A DNA stretch of 64,000 nucleotides from Symbiodinium natans (lineage: Eukaryota; Sar; Dinophyceae; Suessiales; Symbiodiniaceae). The position numbers and the translations under genes are program-made. Where the stretch lies: positions 397,610 through 461,609 of the forward strand of contig CAJNDS010002305.1 in the NCBI GenBank assembly GCA_905221605.1, in the 5' to 3' direction. The notes beneath the pieces were generated by a model. The model was given only the letters and a program-made list of their open reading frames with translations, made no database searches and was not told where the DNA came from. This document shows, in pieces, positions 1 to 13,000 of the stretch (position 1 is its first letter; each line of letters starts with the position of its first letter).

Positions 1-150
1 TCGCGAACCGAGACATCCAAAAAGCGACGACAGTTGTGCATTTGGCGACTCGGACGTCAAAAAGTGACGACAGTTTCGCATTCGCGAAAACCGACGTCAA
101 AAAACGACGGCAGTTACCAGGATACCGACGTCCATGTGCGCGGCGCCTAG
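1..150. repeat. Degenerate ~40-bp tandem repeat
   Basis: Three to four imperfect copies built on the core CCGACGTCAAAAAGCGACGACAG, beginning near positions 8, 51, 91 and 125. Units differ by several substitutions, so the array is old. No coding potential is apparent; open frames here are short and low in complexity. Confidence 0.7.
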
Positions 151-238
151 GGGACAGCGCGATTTGCAACATCGTGAGTTGCAAATCCTCCCCCAAACCG
201 CGAAGCACAGGACATGGGGGCTTTGGGCAAAAAACCCG

Positions 239-331
239 CCCCTTCCGCCCCACCCCCTACCCCCCCCCCTACCCCCCCCACCCCCCCCCCCTACCCCCCC
301 CCCCCCCCCCCCCCCCTACCCCTAACCCCCT
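239..331. repeat. C-rich (CCCCCTA)-like low-complexity tract
   Basis: Long runs of C broken by TA, resembling a corrupted CCCTAAA array or simple C expansion. Proline-rich open frames over it are a by-product of the base composition. Confidence 0.7.
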
Positions 332-964
332 ACCAATTGATGAGGCTGCCCTGGCAACGTTTCACAGAGGCTCAAGCACATCAACTTTTTTGGCATCCTT
401 TGAGCTGACGAGCGCGTTTAAACCTTTCAACTATGCTCCAGCGGGGTCGGCGGCTTGAGCCGGAGGCTCTTAAATTTTTCGTGGCTTGCAAATAGCTACG
501 CTAAGGAGGGAAAGAGGGAGGTTTTCACCTCCTTTTCCCATCCAACACGCCGCCAGGGTCGGCGGAAACCGCACGGGACCTAAGCAGAGAGCACCATGAT
601 GTCCACCTATACATCCTAAAAACACCACAAAATGCTCACGGAGCCTCGGCGAGAGCGCGTTTCGGACAATGTCCACGAAGCCGAAAGCATACATTTTGCG
701 ATGTTTCGAGGCCCCTGGAAATAGGGGACGGCACCTGTGTGTGGAAAAAGTCTCGATTTTCGTCCAAAGTGCGACCACTGCTCGAGGAATAGCGCCCGTG
801 TACCCGCATGCGTTTCGCGCACATCGCGTGCGCGACTCAAACTATTAATATTACTCTTAACGTAAGAACCTCATTATGCAGGCACACTGTGATGGGGAAT
901 TAACAATGCAAGTTGTATCTGCTTGACGACCGCTACAAACTGAAGTTCCCCAATCAGATGTCAG
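332..964. other. No gene seen
   Basis: Mixed-composition DNA without recognisable protein similarity, RNA gene or repeat family. By gene order it would be Prp6 intron or 5' part of the gene, since the first recognisable Prp6 exon starts at 965. Confidence 0.4.
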
Positions 965-1000
965 GACGCAGATGCTGCCATCAACAGAAACTCTATCGAG
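965..1000 (+). CDS. PRPF6: Prp6 exon a
   Basis: Follows the acceptor GATGTCAG and reads DADAAINRNSIE, matching the DAEEC..RGSIE stretch before ARAIY in the family. The likely 5' splice site is GAG|GCCCTG (GC type), and the next exon continues VARAIY in phase. Confidence 0.7.
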
Positions 1001-4000
1001 GCCCTGATCGCTGTGGGCAAGCAGGGGCTTGGTTTAGGGGCTTAGAGAAGGCTTAGACCGTAGGTACCACTTGTGTTTGCGGTGAAGCTTCCTCTTGCAG
1101 CACGGCCGCGGCCGTCAGCCAGATTCGTGCACTTTTAACACTGCTTCGGTGTGGGGGCAGGGGGGGCTGGGAGGGGGAGGGCCTCTGGAGACTTGATATT
1201 TGGGGGGTGAAGGGGCTCAGCATTTCTGGAAGGTCGCCCGAGCCATCTACAACAATGCGGTCATGCACTTGAAGGGCAAGAAGGTGCCGCAGGGGTCGCT
1301 CGCGCTGCGAGGATTCAGAGCTGCCTAGAGCAAGGCAGAGTGGGCAGATCTTTTTGTGCTTCAGTGCCTGAGTTCCCATCTTGCATTTCTGCAACTCGGA
1401 ACACACACAGAGACCCACCGGACCTCACCAAGAAATGTGTATATATATACATATATATATAGTTTATTTACATATACATGCATAATACATAATGTTGTGT
1501 ATTTATGTATATCGTCAGGGACTCTGGCTACGCTTAGCCGAGCTGGAAACGAAGTATGGCAACGCGGAGTCGCTGGACAACGTGCTGTCCTGAGTTCTAC
1601 TGAGCAGACGGTTTAGGGTGCAGGGTTTAGGGTTTAGGGTTTAGGGTTCAGGGTTTATGGTTTAGGGCAGACGCAGCAGTCGCAAGGGTAGGACGATGGG
1701 CTCGTTCCTGCGTGCGTAGCTGTACCCCTAGGGCCCCATTTTACCCTAAAGCCCCACATCTGCCACACGTTCAAAGCCGCAAGTACTAACCAAAGGGTCC
1801 TCAGTACCCAATATAGTAGAAAATTTAAATTAGGGTTTCTATAATAGGAAGCACTATTCTGGTTTGGGTAAGTGGCCCCCATATAGGTACTTAGGACCCT
1901 TTGGGTACATCCTTAAGGCACTCTAAACCCTACACCCTAAACCCTAAACCCTAAACCCTAAACCGCTTCTCCTGCCAAGAGCCCTTCATGTTGCGGAGGT
2001 GCTGCAGCGAGCAGTGACGTACTGCCCCCATGCCGAGATCCTTTGGCTCATGGCCGCCGGCTCGGTGTGGCATACTATCGGGGTCGGAATAATTGCTCAT
2101 ATTTAATGTTATTCCCCTATGGTTCCTTTATCATTATAAATTAAATTACTAATATTATTCCCTTATGCTTCCTGTATAATTATGCTACAATACGCTTGGG
2201 CTTGCGGATCCGACTCGGGGGCAATCCGGGAAGCTGCAAATCCTCACTCAAGTCGAAGCCCAAGACGCTTCAGCCGAAGTATGCAGGCCGCGAAGCAGAA
2301 GTGGCTCAGAGGTGACGTCGCGGCGGCTCGACGGACCGGGTGTAAACACTGTTTTAGATGACATCTAGCTTAGCTGTGTATACATATATATATGTGTGTA
2401 TTATATATATATATATGAGAGAGGGACCTTTATGTACTTCTATATGTATAGAGAACAGATGGAAGAATTAAATGATTTGAATTATTTAAATTAGTTTTGA
2501 GGCCCGTGAATTTAAATAATTTAATTCGAGATTTAAATTATCTAAATTCGCGGGCCCGGAAACTAATTTAACTAATTTAAATACCGAATTAAATTATTTA
2601 AATTCACGGGCCTCGAAACTAATTTAAATAATTTAAATCAGGGTTTAAATTATTTAAATTATTTAAATTATTTAAATTATCTAAATGGTCTGGGTTCGAA
2701 GAAATCCTCATTCTATTTGAATTATTTAAATTATTTAAATTATTTAAATTCACGGGCTCGGAAAAGAATTTAAACAATTTAAATCGGGATTTGAATTATT
2801 TAAATTAGTTTCGAGGCCCGCGAATTTAAATAATTTAATTCGGTATTTCAAGTAGTTAAATTCGTTTCCGGGCCCGCGAATTTAAATAATTTAAATCTCG
2901 AATTAAATTATTTAAATTCGCGGGCCTCCAAACTAATTTAAATAATTCAAATCCTGATTTAAATTATTTCAATTATTTAAATTATTTAAATTAGTTAAAT
3001 GGTCTGTGCTGGGAGAAAATCTGGATCTATTTAGATTCTTTAAATTATTTAAATTCGCGGGCCCGGAAACTAATTTAAATAATTTACATCCCGAATTAAA
3101 TTATTTAAATTAGTTTCCGGGCCCGCGAATTTAAATAATTTAAGTCGGGATTTAAATTATTTAAATTAGTTTCCGGGCCCACGAATGTAAATAATTTAAA
3201 GAATCTAAATAGATCCAGATTTTCTCCCAGCACAGACCATTTAACTAATTTAAATAATTTAAATAATTTAAATAATTTAAATCGGGATTTGAATTATTTA
3301 AATTAGTTTGGAGGCCCGCGAATTTAAATAATTTAATTCGAGATTTAAATTATTTGAATTCGCGGGCCCGGAAACGAATTTAACTAATTTAAATACCGAA
3401 TTAAATTATTTAAATTCGCGGGCCTCCAAACTAATTTAAATAATTCAAATCCCGATTTAAATTATTTAAATTATTTAAATTATTTAAATTATTTAAATTA
3501 GTTAAATGGTCTGTGCTGGGAGAAAATCTGGATCTATTTAGATTCTTTAAACTATTTAAATTCGCGGGCCCGGAAACTAATTTAAATAATTTAAATCCCG
3601 AATTAAATTATTTAAATTAGTTTCCGGGCCCGCGAATTTACATAATTTAATTCGGGATTTGAATTATTTAAATTAGTTTCCGGGCCCACGAATTTAAATA
3701 ATTTAAAGAATCTAAATAGATCCAGATTTTCTCCCAGCACAGACCATTTAACTAATTTAAATAATTTAAATAATTTAAATAATTTAAATAATCTAAATCA
3801 GGATTTGAATTATTTAAATTAGTTTGGAGGCCCGCGAATTTAAATAATTTAATTCGAGATTTGAATTATTTAAATTCGCGGGCCCGGAAACGAATTTAAC
3901 TAATTTAAATACCGAATTAAATTATATAAATTCGCGGGCCTCCAAACTAGTTTAAATAATTCAAATCCTGATTTAAGTTATTTAAATTATTTAAATTATT

Positions 4001-7000
4001 TAAATTAGTTAAATGGTCTGTGCTGGGAGAAAATCTGGATCTATTTAGATTCTTTAAATTATTTAAATTCGCGGGCCCGGAAACTAATTTAAATAATTTA
4101 AATCCCGAATTAATTTATTTAAATTAGTTTCCGGGCCCGCGAATTTAAATAATTTATTTCGAGATTTAAATTACTTAAATTCGCGGGCCCGGAAACTAAT
4201 TTAACTAATTTAAATACAGAATTAAATTATTTAAATTCGCGGGCCTCCAAACTAATTTAAGTAATTCAAATCCCGATTTAAATTATTTAAATTATTTAAA
4301 TTATTTAAATTAGTTAAATGGTCTGTGCTGGGAGAAAATCTGGATCTATTTAGATTCTTTAAATTATTTAAATTCGCGGGCCCGGAAACTAATTTAAATG
4401 ATTTAAATCCCGAATTAAATTATTTTAAATTAGTTTTGAGGCCCGCGAATTTAAATAATTTAATTCGAGATTTAAATTATTTAAATTCGCGGGCCCGGAA
4501 ACTAATTTAACTAATTTAAATACAGAATTAAATTATTTAAATTCCCGGGCCTCGAAACTAATTTAAATACTTCAAATCAGGATTTAAATTATTTAAATTA
4601 TTTAGATTATCTAAATGGTCTGGGTTCGGAGAAAGCCTCATTCGATTTGAATTATTTACATTATTTAAAATATTTAAGTTCACGAGCTCGGAAAAAATTT
4701 AAATAATTTAAATCGCGATTCGAATTATTTAAATTAGTTTTGAGGCCCGCGAATTTAAATAATTTAATTCGGGATTTAAATTATTTAAATTAGTTTCGAG
4801 GCGCGTGAATTTAAATAAATTAACGAATTTAAATAAGTCGCGAATGTCTCCTAGCCGAAACCATTTAAATAATTTAAAAAATTTCACAAACTCAAATAAT
4901 TTAAATAATTCAAATATCTTAAATCATTTAAATCTGGATTTGAATTATTTAGACTCTTTAGGGTTAGTAGCTTAAAACCCTATAGGGACCGGAAGGTATA
5001 AGGATTTGAACTCTACAGCGCGCTTTTTTATATTAATATTAACATAAAGTCTGGCGTCAGGTATGGTCGCTTTTGATTCTCACCATCGAATGCGCGGAGC
5101 CTACAGTGAATGCAGTGTTAACTCAACTCGGAGTACTGTTTTCGGTCTCCGGGAAAGCGGGGTACTGTTTTCGGTCCCTGAACACGGTGGTACTGCTTTC
5201 GGTCCACCGTCTCCCCCTCTCTTGTTTGTGTATTGTTATCTCGCCAACTGCACACTAAACAGCACAGACGACATGGTGGTACTGTTATCGGTCCACCGTG
5301 TTTGTGCTTAAACTATTACAACAACATGAAACATATCATATTCTTTTTACATGTGCTGTAACTTCTAGGACATACATATGGCCGCGTGCCAGTATTGATT
5401 GCTTGTAACAGGGCCGCGGCCCGCACACGCGACATACCCCATTACGGAGGCTATGCATCAACGGCCGGGGTTTTGCGACAGACGTGTTTGTTGTTGTCTG
5501 CAGGTTCCAAGTCTTGCTTATCCGGGTGTAAGTGTTCTTAAGTTTCAAAAAGCAAATATATATGTAGCACTGAATTTTAAACCCCCCTAAACCCTTAAAG
5601 GCCGCGTATGTGGGGTGGTTCTAAGTCTTGCTTATCGGGGGGTAGATGTTCTTAAGTTTTAGGAACAAATATGTATGTAAGACCGAATTTTAAACCCTCT
5701 TAAACCCTTAAAGGCTGCGTATGTGGGGTGGTGCTAAGTCTTGCTTATCGGGGGGGAAGTGTTCGTCAGTTTCAAGAAGCAAATATATATGTAACACCGA
5801 ATTTTAAACCCGCTTAACCCCTTAAAGGCTGCGTATGTGGGGTGGTCCCAAGTCTTGCTTATCGGGGGGTAGGTGTTCGTAAGTTTCAAGAAGCAAATAT
5901 ATATGTAACACTGAATTTTGAACCCCTTAAACCCTTAAAGGCTGCGTACGTGGGGTGGTTTTAAGTCCTGCTTATCGAGGTGGTAAGTGTTCGTAAGTTT
6001 CAACAAGCAAATTGTAAACCCCCTTAAACCCTTAAAGGCTGCGTATGTGGGGTGGTGCTAAGTCTTGCTTATCGGGGGGGAAGTGTTCCTCAGTTTCAAG
6101 AAGCAAATATCGATGTAACACCGAATTTTAAACCCCCTTAAACCCTTAAAGGCGGCGTATGTGGGGTAGTTCCAAGTCTTGCTTATCGGGGGGGAAGTGT
6201 TCCTCAGTTTCAAGAAGCAAATATATATGTAACACCGAATTTTACACCCCCTTAAACCCTTAAAAGGCGGCGTATGCGGGGTGGTTCTAAGTCTTGCTTA
6301 TCGAGGGGTACTTGTTCGTCAGTTTCAAGAAGCACATGTATATGTAACGCTCAATTTTATACCCCCTGAAACCCTTAAAGGCTGCGTATGTGGGGTGGTT
6401 CTAAGTCTTGCTTATCGGGGGGTAAGTGTTCGTCAGTTTCAAGAAGCAAATATATATGAAACACCTAATTTTAAACCCCCCTTAAACCCTTAAAGGCGGC
6501 GTATGTGGGGTGGTTCCAAGTCTTGCTTATCGGGGGGTAGGTGTTCGTAAGTTTCAAGAAGCAAATATATATGTAACACTGAATTTTGAACCCCCTTAAA
6601 CCCTTAAAGGCTGCGTATGGGGGGTGGTTCTAAGTCCTGCTTATCGAGGTGGTAAGTGTTCGTAAGTTTTAACAAGCAAATTGTAAACCCCCTTAAACCC
6701 TTAAAGGCTGCGTATGTGGGGTGGTGCTAAGTCTTGCTTATCGGGGGGAAGTGTTCCTCAGTTTCAAGAAGCAAATATATATGTAACACCGAATTTTAAA
6801 CCCCCTTAAACCCTTAAAGGCGGCGTATGTGGGGTGGTTCCAAGTCTTGCTTATCGGGGGGTAGGTGTTCGTAAGTTTCAAGAAGCAAATATATATGTAA
6901 CACTGAATTTAGAACCCCCTTAAACCCTTAAAGGCTGCGTATGTGGGGTGGTTCTAAGTCCTGCTTATCGAGGTGGTAAGTGTTCGTAAGTTTCAACAAG

Positions 7001-10000
7001 CAAATTGTAAACCCCCTTAAACCCTTAAAGACTGCGTATGTGGGGTGGTTCTAAGTTTTGCTTATCGGGGGCTAAGTGTCCGTAAGTTTCAAGAAGCAAA
7101 TATCGATGTAACACTGAATTTTAAACCCCCCTTAAACCCTTAAAGGCTGCGTATGCGGGGTGGTTCTAAGTCTTGCTTATCGAGGGGTAAGTGTTCGTCA
7201 GTTTCAAGAAGCAAATATATATGTAACGCTCAATTTTATACCCCCTTAAACCCTTAAAGGCTGCGTATGTGGGGTGGTTCTAAGTCTTGCTTATCGGGGG
7301 ATAAGTGTTCGTGAGTTTCAAGAAGCATATATATATATATATGTAACCCTGAATTTTAGACCCCCTGAAACCCTTAAAGGCTGCGTATGTGGGGTGGTTC
7401 TAGGTCTTGCTTACCGGGGGCTAAGTGTTCGTAAATTTCAAGAAGCTGTGAGGGTTCCAGGTCTTGCTTGTCGCGGCCAGCCCCACTAGGTCCTCAACAG
7501 GGGAACTTTCTAGGCTTTCGGCAAGACACCCCCGAAGCCTGAAACCCGAAATTCCCCAACATCTGTGTTAAAGCAAGCGATATACCTTAAACGTATGTAC
7601 TTAAGGTCCTAGATTTTTTTGCTTTATGATACTTAAAGAACCCCATACAATAAGAGCGCGCAACATGACGCATTCCATGCTGTGGAGTGTATAAATGCCT
7701 TTTGTCTATGGGCAAAAAAAATGACACATGTCAGGCCCTGAACTGCGTCATCTTCTTCGTGAAAGACGAAGCATGACAGGACACATCTCAAGTCCTGACT
7801 ATGTCATTGTTGTCCAGTAGAGGGCGACGCATAACAAATGAAGTCCAAAAAGATTGGCCCAGAGAATTTTACGGCTATTATGGTGTTGTCCGCTGGGATA
7901 AATGTTGGAACAAGAATTATCAGGGAGGTTTCAGGGACCACGACTAGTTTCATGGTTGTTATGGTTCTTAAGGTTACTAATCCCATTGTGTTTTTGTTAG
8001 TTCGTTTTTCAGCTTCAGGCTAGATGGCGAAGAGTAAAGAACAAGAAACCCTGAAAACATTTAGGGTGCGGTTGCAGCCATAACTTTCTTGACTTGACGA
8101 GGACAATGCTGGCTTTTGTGACTTCAAGTGCAGTACTGAACAATGGATTTAAGGTTTGAGATTTGAGAGTACGGTTCTTAGACGGACAAGGCTTCGACAA
8201 TTGCGGGCTTTGGGTATTGGAGTTCCGACGCTGGCGTTAGCGAGTGCACCATCTCGTCATGCTTCGACTGCATCAAGCCTTTGCTCAAGTTGTACGTCTT
8301 TTCTTCAGCGTTCTTGCGTTGTACCTCGCAAGGCCAGCCTTTGCAGATTGCAGATTGAGCATCTGCAAGAAATTTATTTCTTTCGTTATAAATATTCAGG
8401 CGTCATGGGGAAGAGCAAGAAGCGCCAGTCGGGCAAGGACAAGAAACACCAGTCGCCGCACACGACGTGGAAGAAGAACTCCCGAGCGATGGCTCTCCTC
8501 TTAGTTTTTTTATTTTTTCGGCGACTTTGGCTCTGCATGTTAAAATCACGTTGATAAGGAACACCAGGAGTCCTTTCGCCAGAAAAAGAAGCAAGAGGAA
8601 GAGAACAAGAACAAGGCCATTCGACTGTAGACGTTCATACGAACTGGAGCATAGTATCTCTAACTGCAAGAATTTGTTTACATGAAGAGCAATATTACTA
8701 TGCTAAGAAAATAGAGTTTTGTGCACTGCGCTGGAGGTGAAGTCTATCATGAAGAAGACCCCGGAGCCTGCAAAGCAGATCCATTTCAAGGATACGCCGA
8801 AGGCTGGCGTGAGCGATTAGAATGCTTAGTCGTAGTGCACGTTTCTCTAAGGTCATGATGGTGGACTCCTACAAGCACGAGAAACAGCTGTGGCTGTTCG
8901 CTTATTTTTTTATGTTTAGACATGTTGAGACTTCCTGGAATGTCGGTATGCTCATCTAGATTTTCACGAGGCGCCACCGACTGGCGCAATCCGCTTGTTT
9001 TGTGCAATACTTGCGGGCTCCGCCAGCATTTCTGGCAGGGCCGCATGGAGGCAGTGAAACAACCGCATCCGTATTGACAATGATGTTTTAAATTTTACGT
9101 TGTCATGAGGGAGCTCCGGGAAAGTGTCATTTTGCTCAGTGGAAGTCGCCAGCTCATTGCCGAATTAATCTTTTTACGCTGTTTTCATCTCTTAACGCTT
9201 GAAGTATTCCCCCCCCCCCCGCAATGAGGTTCCTCTGCGGACAATGTCTTCTTCAGCCTGCATCGAAGCTTCACTCAACGCAGCCCGTTATCACACCAGC
9301 GCAATCTAAGGTCGAGTAACCTGAGACGCTGATCGCAGAGCAGCAAGGCGATGCGGCGCCGAAAAAAAAGGCAAACCTTGCCTGAGTGCTGCGAATCCAA
9401 AACTTGCGCTTCAATTCAGCAGTCTCGTCAGGCGCTTCTTGCTAGTATTTAAATTAAAGTACAATTTAGTGATATATACATGAGGATAAAGAGACTTGCC
9501 GCAATATTTCCAGCCCAAGTTGCTTGTGTCAACTCAAGAAGACTCGCCGGCAGTGACTTGCTTAAATTTATGAGTGTACTTCTTTCTTTTAACATTCAGC
9601 CGAGGTATACTTGATCGCGTTCACACCTTGAGGCAGACAACTGAACTTTGAAAGCGTACAGAAACATATTCATGCGTATGTTACATTTTTAAATGAGGCG
9701 CACCGAGAAGCACATGTGCCTCGGCAAAATCATATTTTTAGTTGCGGGGATGAATACATCATGCATCAACCCAAGGTCTTCGACGATGCGCTGGTCGAAA
9801 ATGCGACGGTTGATGGATGAAGATGAGCCTCCAAGCTTGACATGTTCGTGTGTTTGCATTCGCTTGTCTAAAAGATCGTCAGGCTGGACGTTGACTTCGA
9901 GTCAAAGAACATATCATCTTCTGCGAACAGTTCCTTGCTACACAATTATACACAACAAGCTAAAGCAAAAGAAATGAAGAAAACCAGGACGTGCGGCGCG

Positions 10001-13000
10001 TGTCCCTCGCTGGCGAGACGACGTGTGACTTGACTTCAGGCAAAAAAGTGCAAGGATCGGATCTCAACGTCTATGCTGAGGACGTCGGACGCCGTGATCA
10101 CGCCCGCCGAATTTTTGAAGCAGCAGCTGAGCTATTTTTTTCAAAATTCCAATAAGCAATAAACCATTTCAGTAAGGCGCGCTGCCAGTGGCCTGGCAGA
10201 GGACTGCGAAGCAAAAGATCTGTGCTTGCCTCAGCACGGCCTGAACTTTGTAATTTATATGTGTAAAGTTTTCAAAATAAGGAAATTCAAAGACGGCCCT
10301 CGCCGTCGCGCAGCTACGCGTCAGGAACTTACTACAAAAATTTCAATAAAAACATCGCGATTCGTTTTTTTTGAGGGCTAATCGGTCCTGACGGACGACT
10401 GACAAGGAGAGTGCTGGATGCAGAAGTTGTGTTGAGTTTTGATTTCTCGTCATATATACTTATCCGTGCATGACAAGCAGGACGAACGTGGTGTTGAAGG
10501 AGATCCGTTCGGACGCTGGTCTTGATGTCAACGACGAGCTGCGCCCTAGACGAGAATTTTAAGTGATGTTTTTCTTTTCAGATGTTCGCTTAGATTTTAA
10601 CGCAATGTCATGTTGGCGTATCTGCCAGGAGACCGGAAGATGAGTGTATGCAAACGCGGCGACTTCTCAACATGGAGTGGGGGGTCTTAATTCTTGTACA
10701 CAAACCATAACTAAATGTTTCTCCCAACATAATGCGGCGGCCGAGGATTGCAGGCATCCACCACTGGCATCTTTTCCAGACACCTGTCTAGTATTTAGTT
10801 TAGAATAAGATACCCCTGCTGCCCCATTCATGCAGCTGTGCTCATAGGTCAGCCTCTGTGACGCACCCGAGCATCCTCAAGCTCGTCGAGATGGAGTAAA
10901 GGCCTCAGTTCCTGTAAGACCGCATGATAACATCACCGCACGCGCGTATATTGTCTAAGGTCTCGTGCAGCTGACCACTGCTCTGACATTGTCTGGACCT
11001 GGAGGTTGCAAGAACGTTAATATTCTTAACATACATAAATATGTGACAATTATACATTAGAAATTTTATCAAGCATGTATGTCTTCAGGTCGACCGCTGC
11101 AACAAATCCAAATATCGACGATGAGATCTTCAGCCTTCCTCGCGGACAGCATCAGTGTGGCTTAGCTTGTATTATTATTTTATTTTCGTATCATTGATAT
11201 TATTAATATTTTCAGGAATACTAGTATTATTATAACTATTTGTCTTATTAAAATATAATCGAAAACAATGCATTACCATGACTGCAGGGAAGCCCATCGG
11301 GTTTTGCTTGAAGATGGACAGTATCTTTACTTGGTGTTTCTGAGCTGCATCTAAGATTCGAATGTCTCTCTACAATCCTGCACGCTTCAATTTTTAAGGC
11401 GACACTTTGGCGAAGAATATAATTTTTCGGACCTTTACGACAAAGAAGACTGCAACGACAAAGGCTCATCGAGTTCTTGTTCTGTGTGAGTTCTTTTTCT
11501 TGCGCTAGGAATTAAAAGAGGCATGCTCATGGTCAAGATTGTCGCGATTCTCCTGGTACAAGGGCTTTGCGCGCAAAGGACTCGTCTGATGAGCAGACTT
11601 ACGTGCGAATAATATTAAATTACATGTCATCGAGATTTGCATTGATGCGGAAAGGACGTAATTCGTACTACGTCCGAAACAATATTCCCAGGCGTCGACG
11701 TCGAGGCGGCATAAAATACTAGACCACACAGACTCATCATGAGTCCTTGCGTTTACGCAGATGCTGTGGTTCGCCCCGAGAAGAGAAACTTGGCATTCGT
11801 TGTTAATCCTGCGCGCAGCAAGAAGTTGAAACATAAAAGGATGATGATCTCCGACATACTCCCAGACCTTACACTTCGAATCCTGCAGCAAGGTTAATGG
11901 TCTTCGTTGCAAGTGTATAAAGGTTCGACTTCAAATCTGAATCAGTGGAATTTACGATCCTGAAATAATAAGACGCGAAATCATCTGACAGGATGACGAT
12001 GGGGAAGATCTTGACTGAGCGTGTTCAGCTTTCACATGAGAGATCGAGTAGATGATTTATGCTGCCGAGATGCGGTAGGGCCACAGGAAAGGTTGTTCGG
12101 GAAGCTAAGCAGCTATGTTAACGAGTATCCCGAAGCTTCTCAAGTCTCGTTTTTGTTAGTTTTTTTCACAGGATTTAGAGTTTAACGTTGCTTCTCGGAT
12201 TGCCTGGTAATTCTAAACCCTAGAGCATGAACTCTACATCTTAATCTTCAATACTAAAACCTAAACCCTAAACCCTAAGTCGAAATCTTTAAACCCAAAA
12301 CATTGAAATGATAAACCTTAGAGTCTCAATCATATAATTAAAGTCACGCAAGAATCGAGTGACTCAAAGCTCCCAAGTATCGTTTTTTTCTGGATGTTGT
12401 TTTTTCTTTAGGGTTTAGAGTTTTACGGTGCTTCTCAGACTGTCTGGAGATGAATGGCCCTTGCTGGATCTCAGACGTCGAGGCATTCAAGCATAGGTTC
12501 CTGGATGCCAGAGCTAATTCTGCAGGATGTTGCGGTTCTGTGTTTCAGTGCGGACAGTCAGATCTCTAGAGCGCGAGCCACTACCATCTACAGGAAGAAA
12601 AGGAGACAAGCACATCCAGAGATGCTGGACTCAGAGCTGCTCGCAGCATGTTAGTTTTCCAAGCACAGCTCTGAGCAAGAAAGCTGGAAGGCGTCTTAGA
12701 TGAGGATCACGACCTTCAAGGTTAGGGTTTAAATATGAGAGTTCAAGGGGTCAGGGTTAAGGCTCAGAGTGTTTCAAGGCGGAGGGTTTAATGTTTTCGA
12801 TTTAGGATTCGGAATTAAGGGTTTAAAGTTGAGGGTGTAAGGCTTAAAATCTAGGGAGTAGAAACTGACGAGGAATGTTAGACAGGTGGAGATGTATGAT
12901 CAGCTCCGAGCTCGAGCTCAGTCTCAGGACTCTCTCCATCTGTATCTTCATCTACGCGGGGAGTTTGTTTAGTAAAGTAAGGCCCTTGTGGGTTTAAGGT

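Noticed and set aside
5500-7480. CRISPR-like array
   Set aside because: Units are about 113 bp with no separate repeat and spacer pattern; a eukaryotic tandem satellite.
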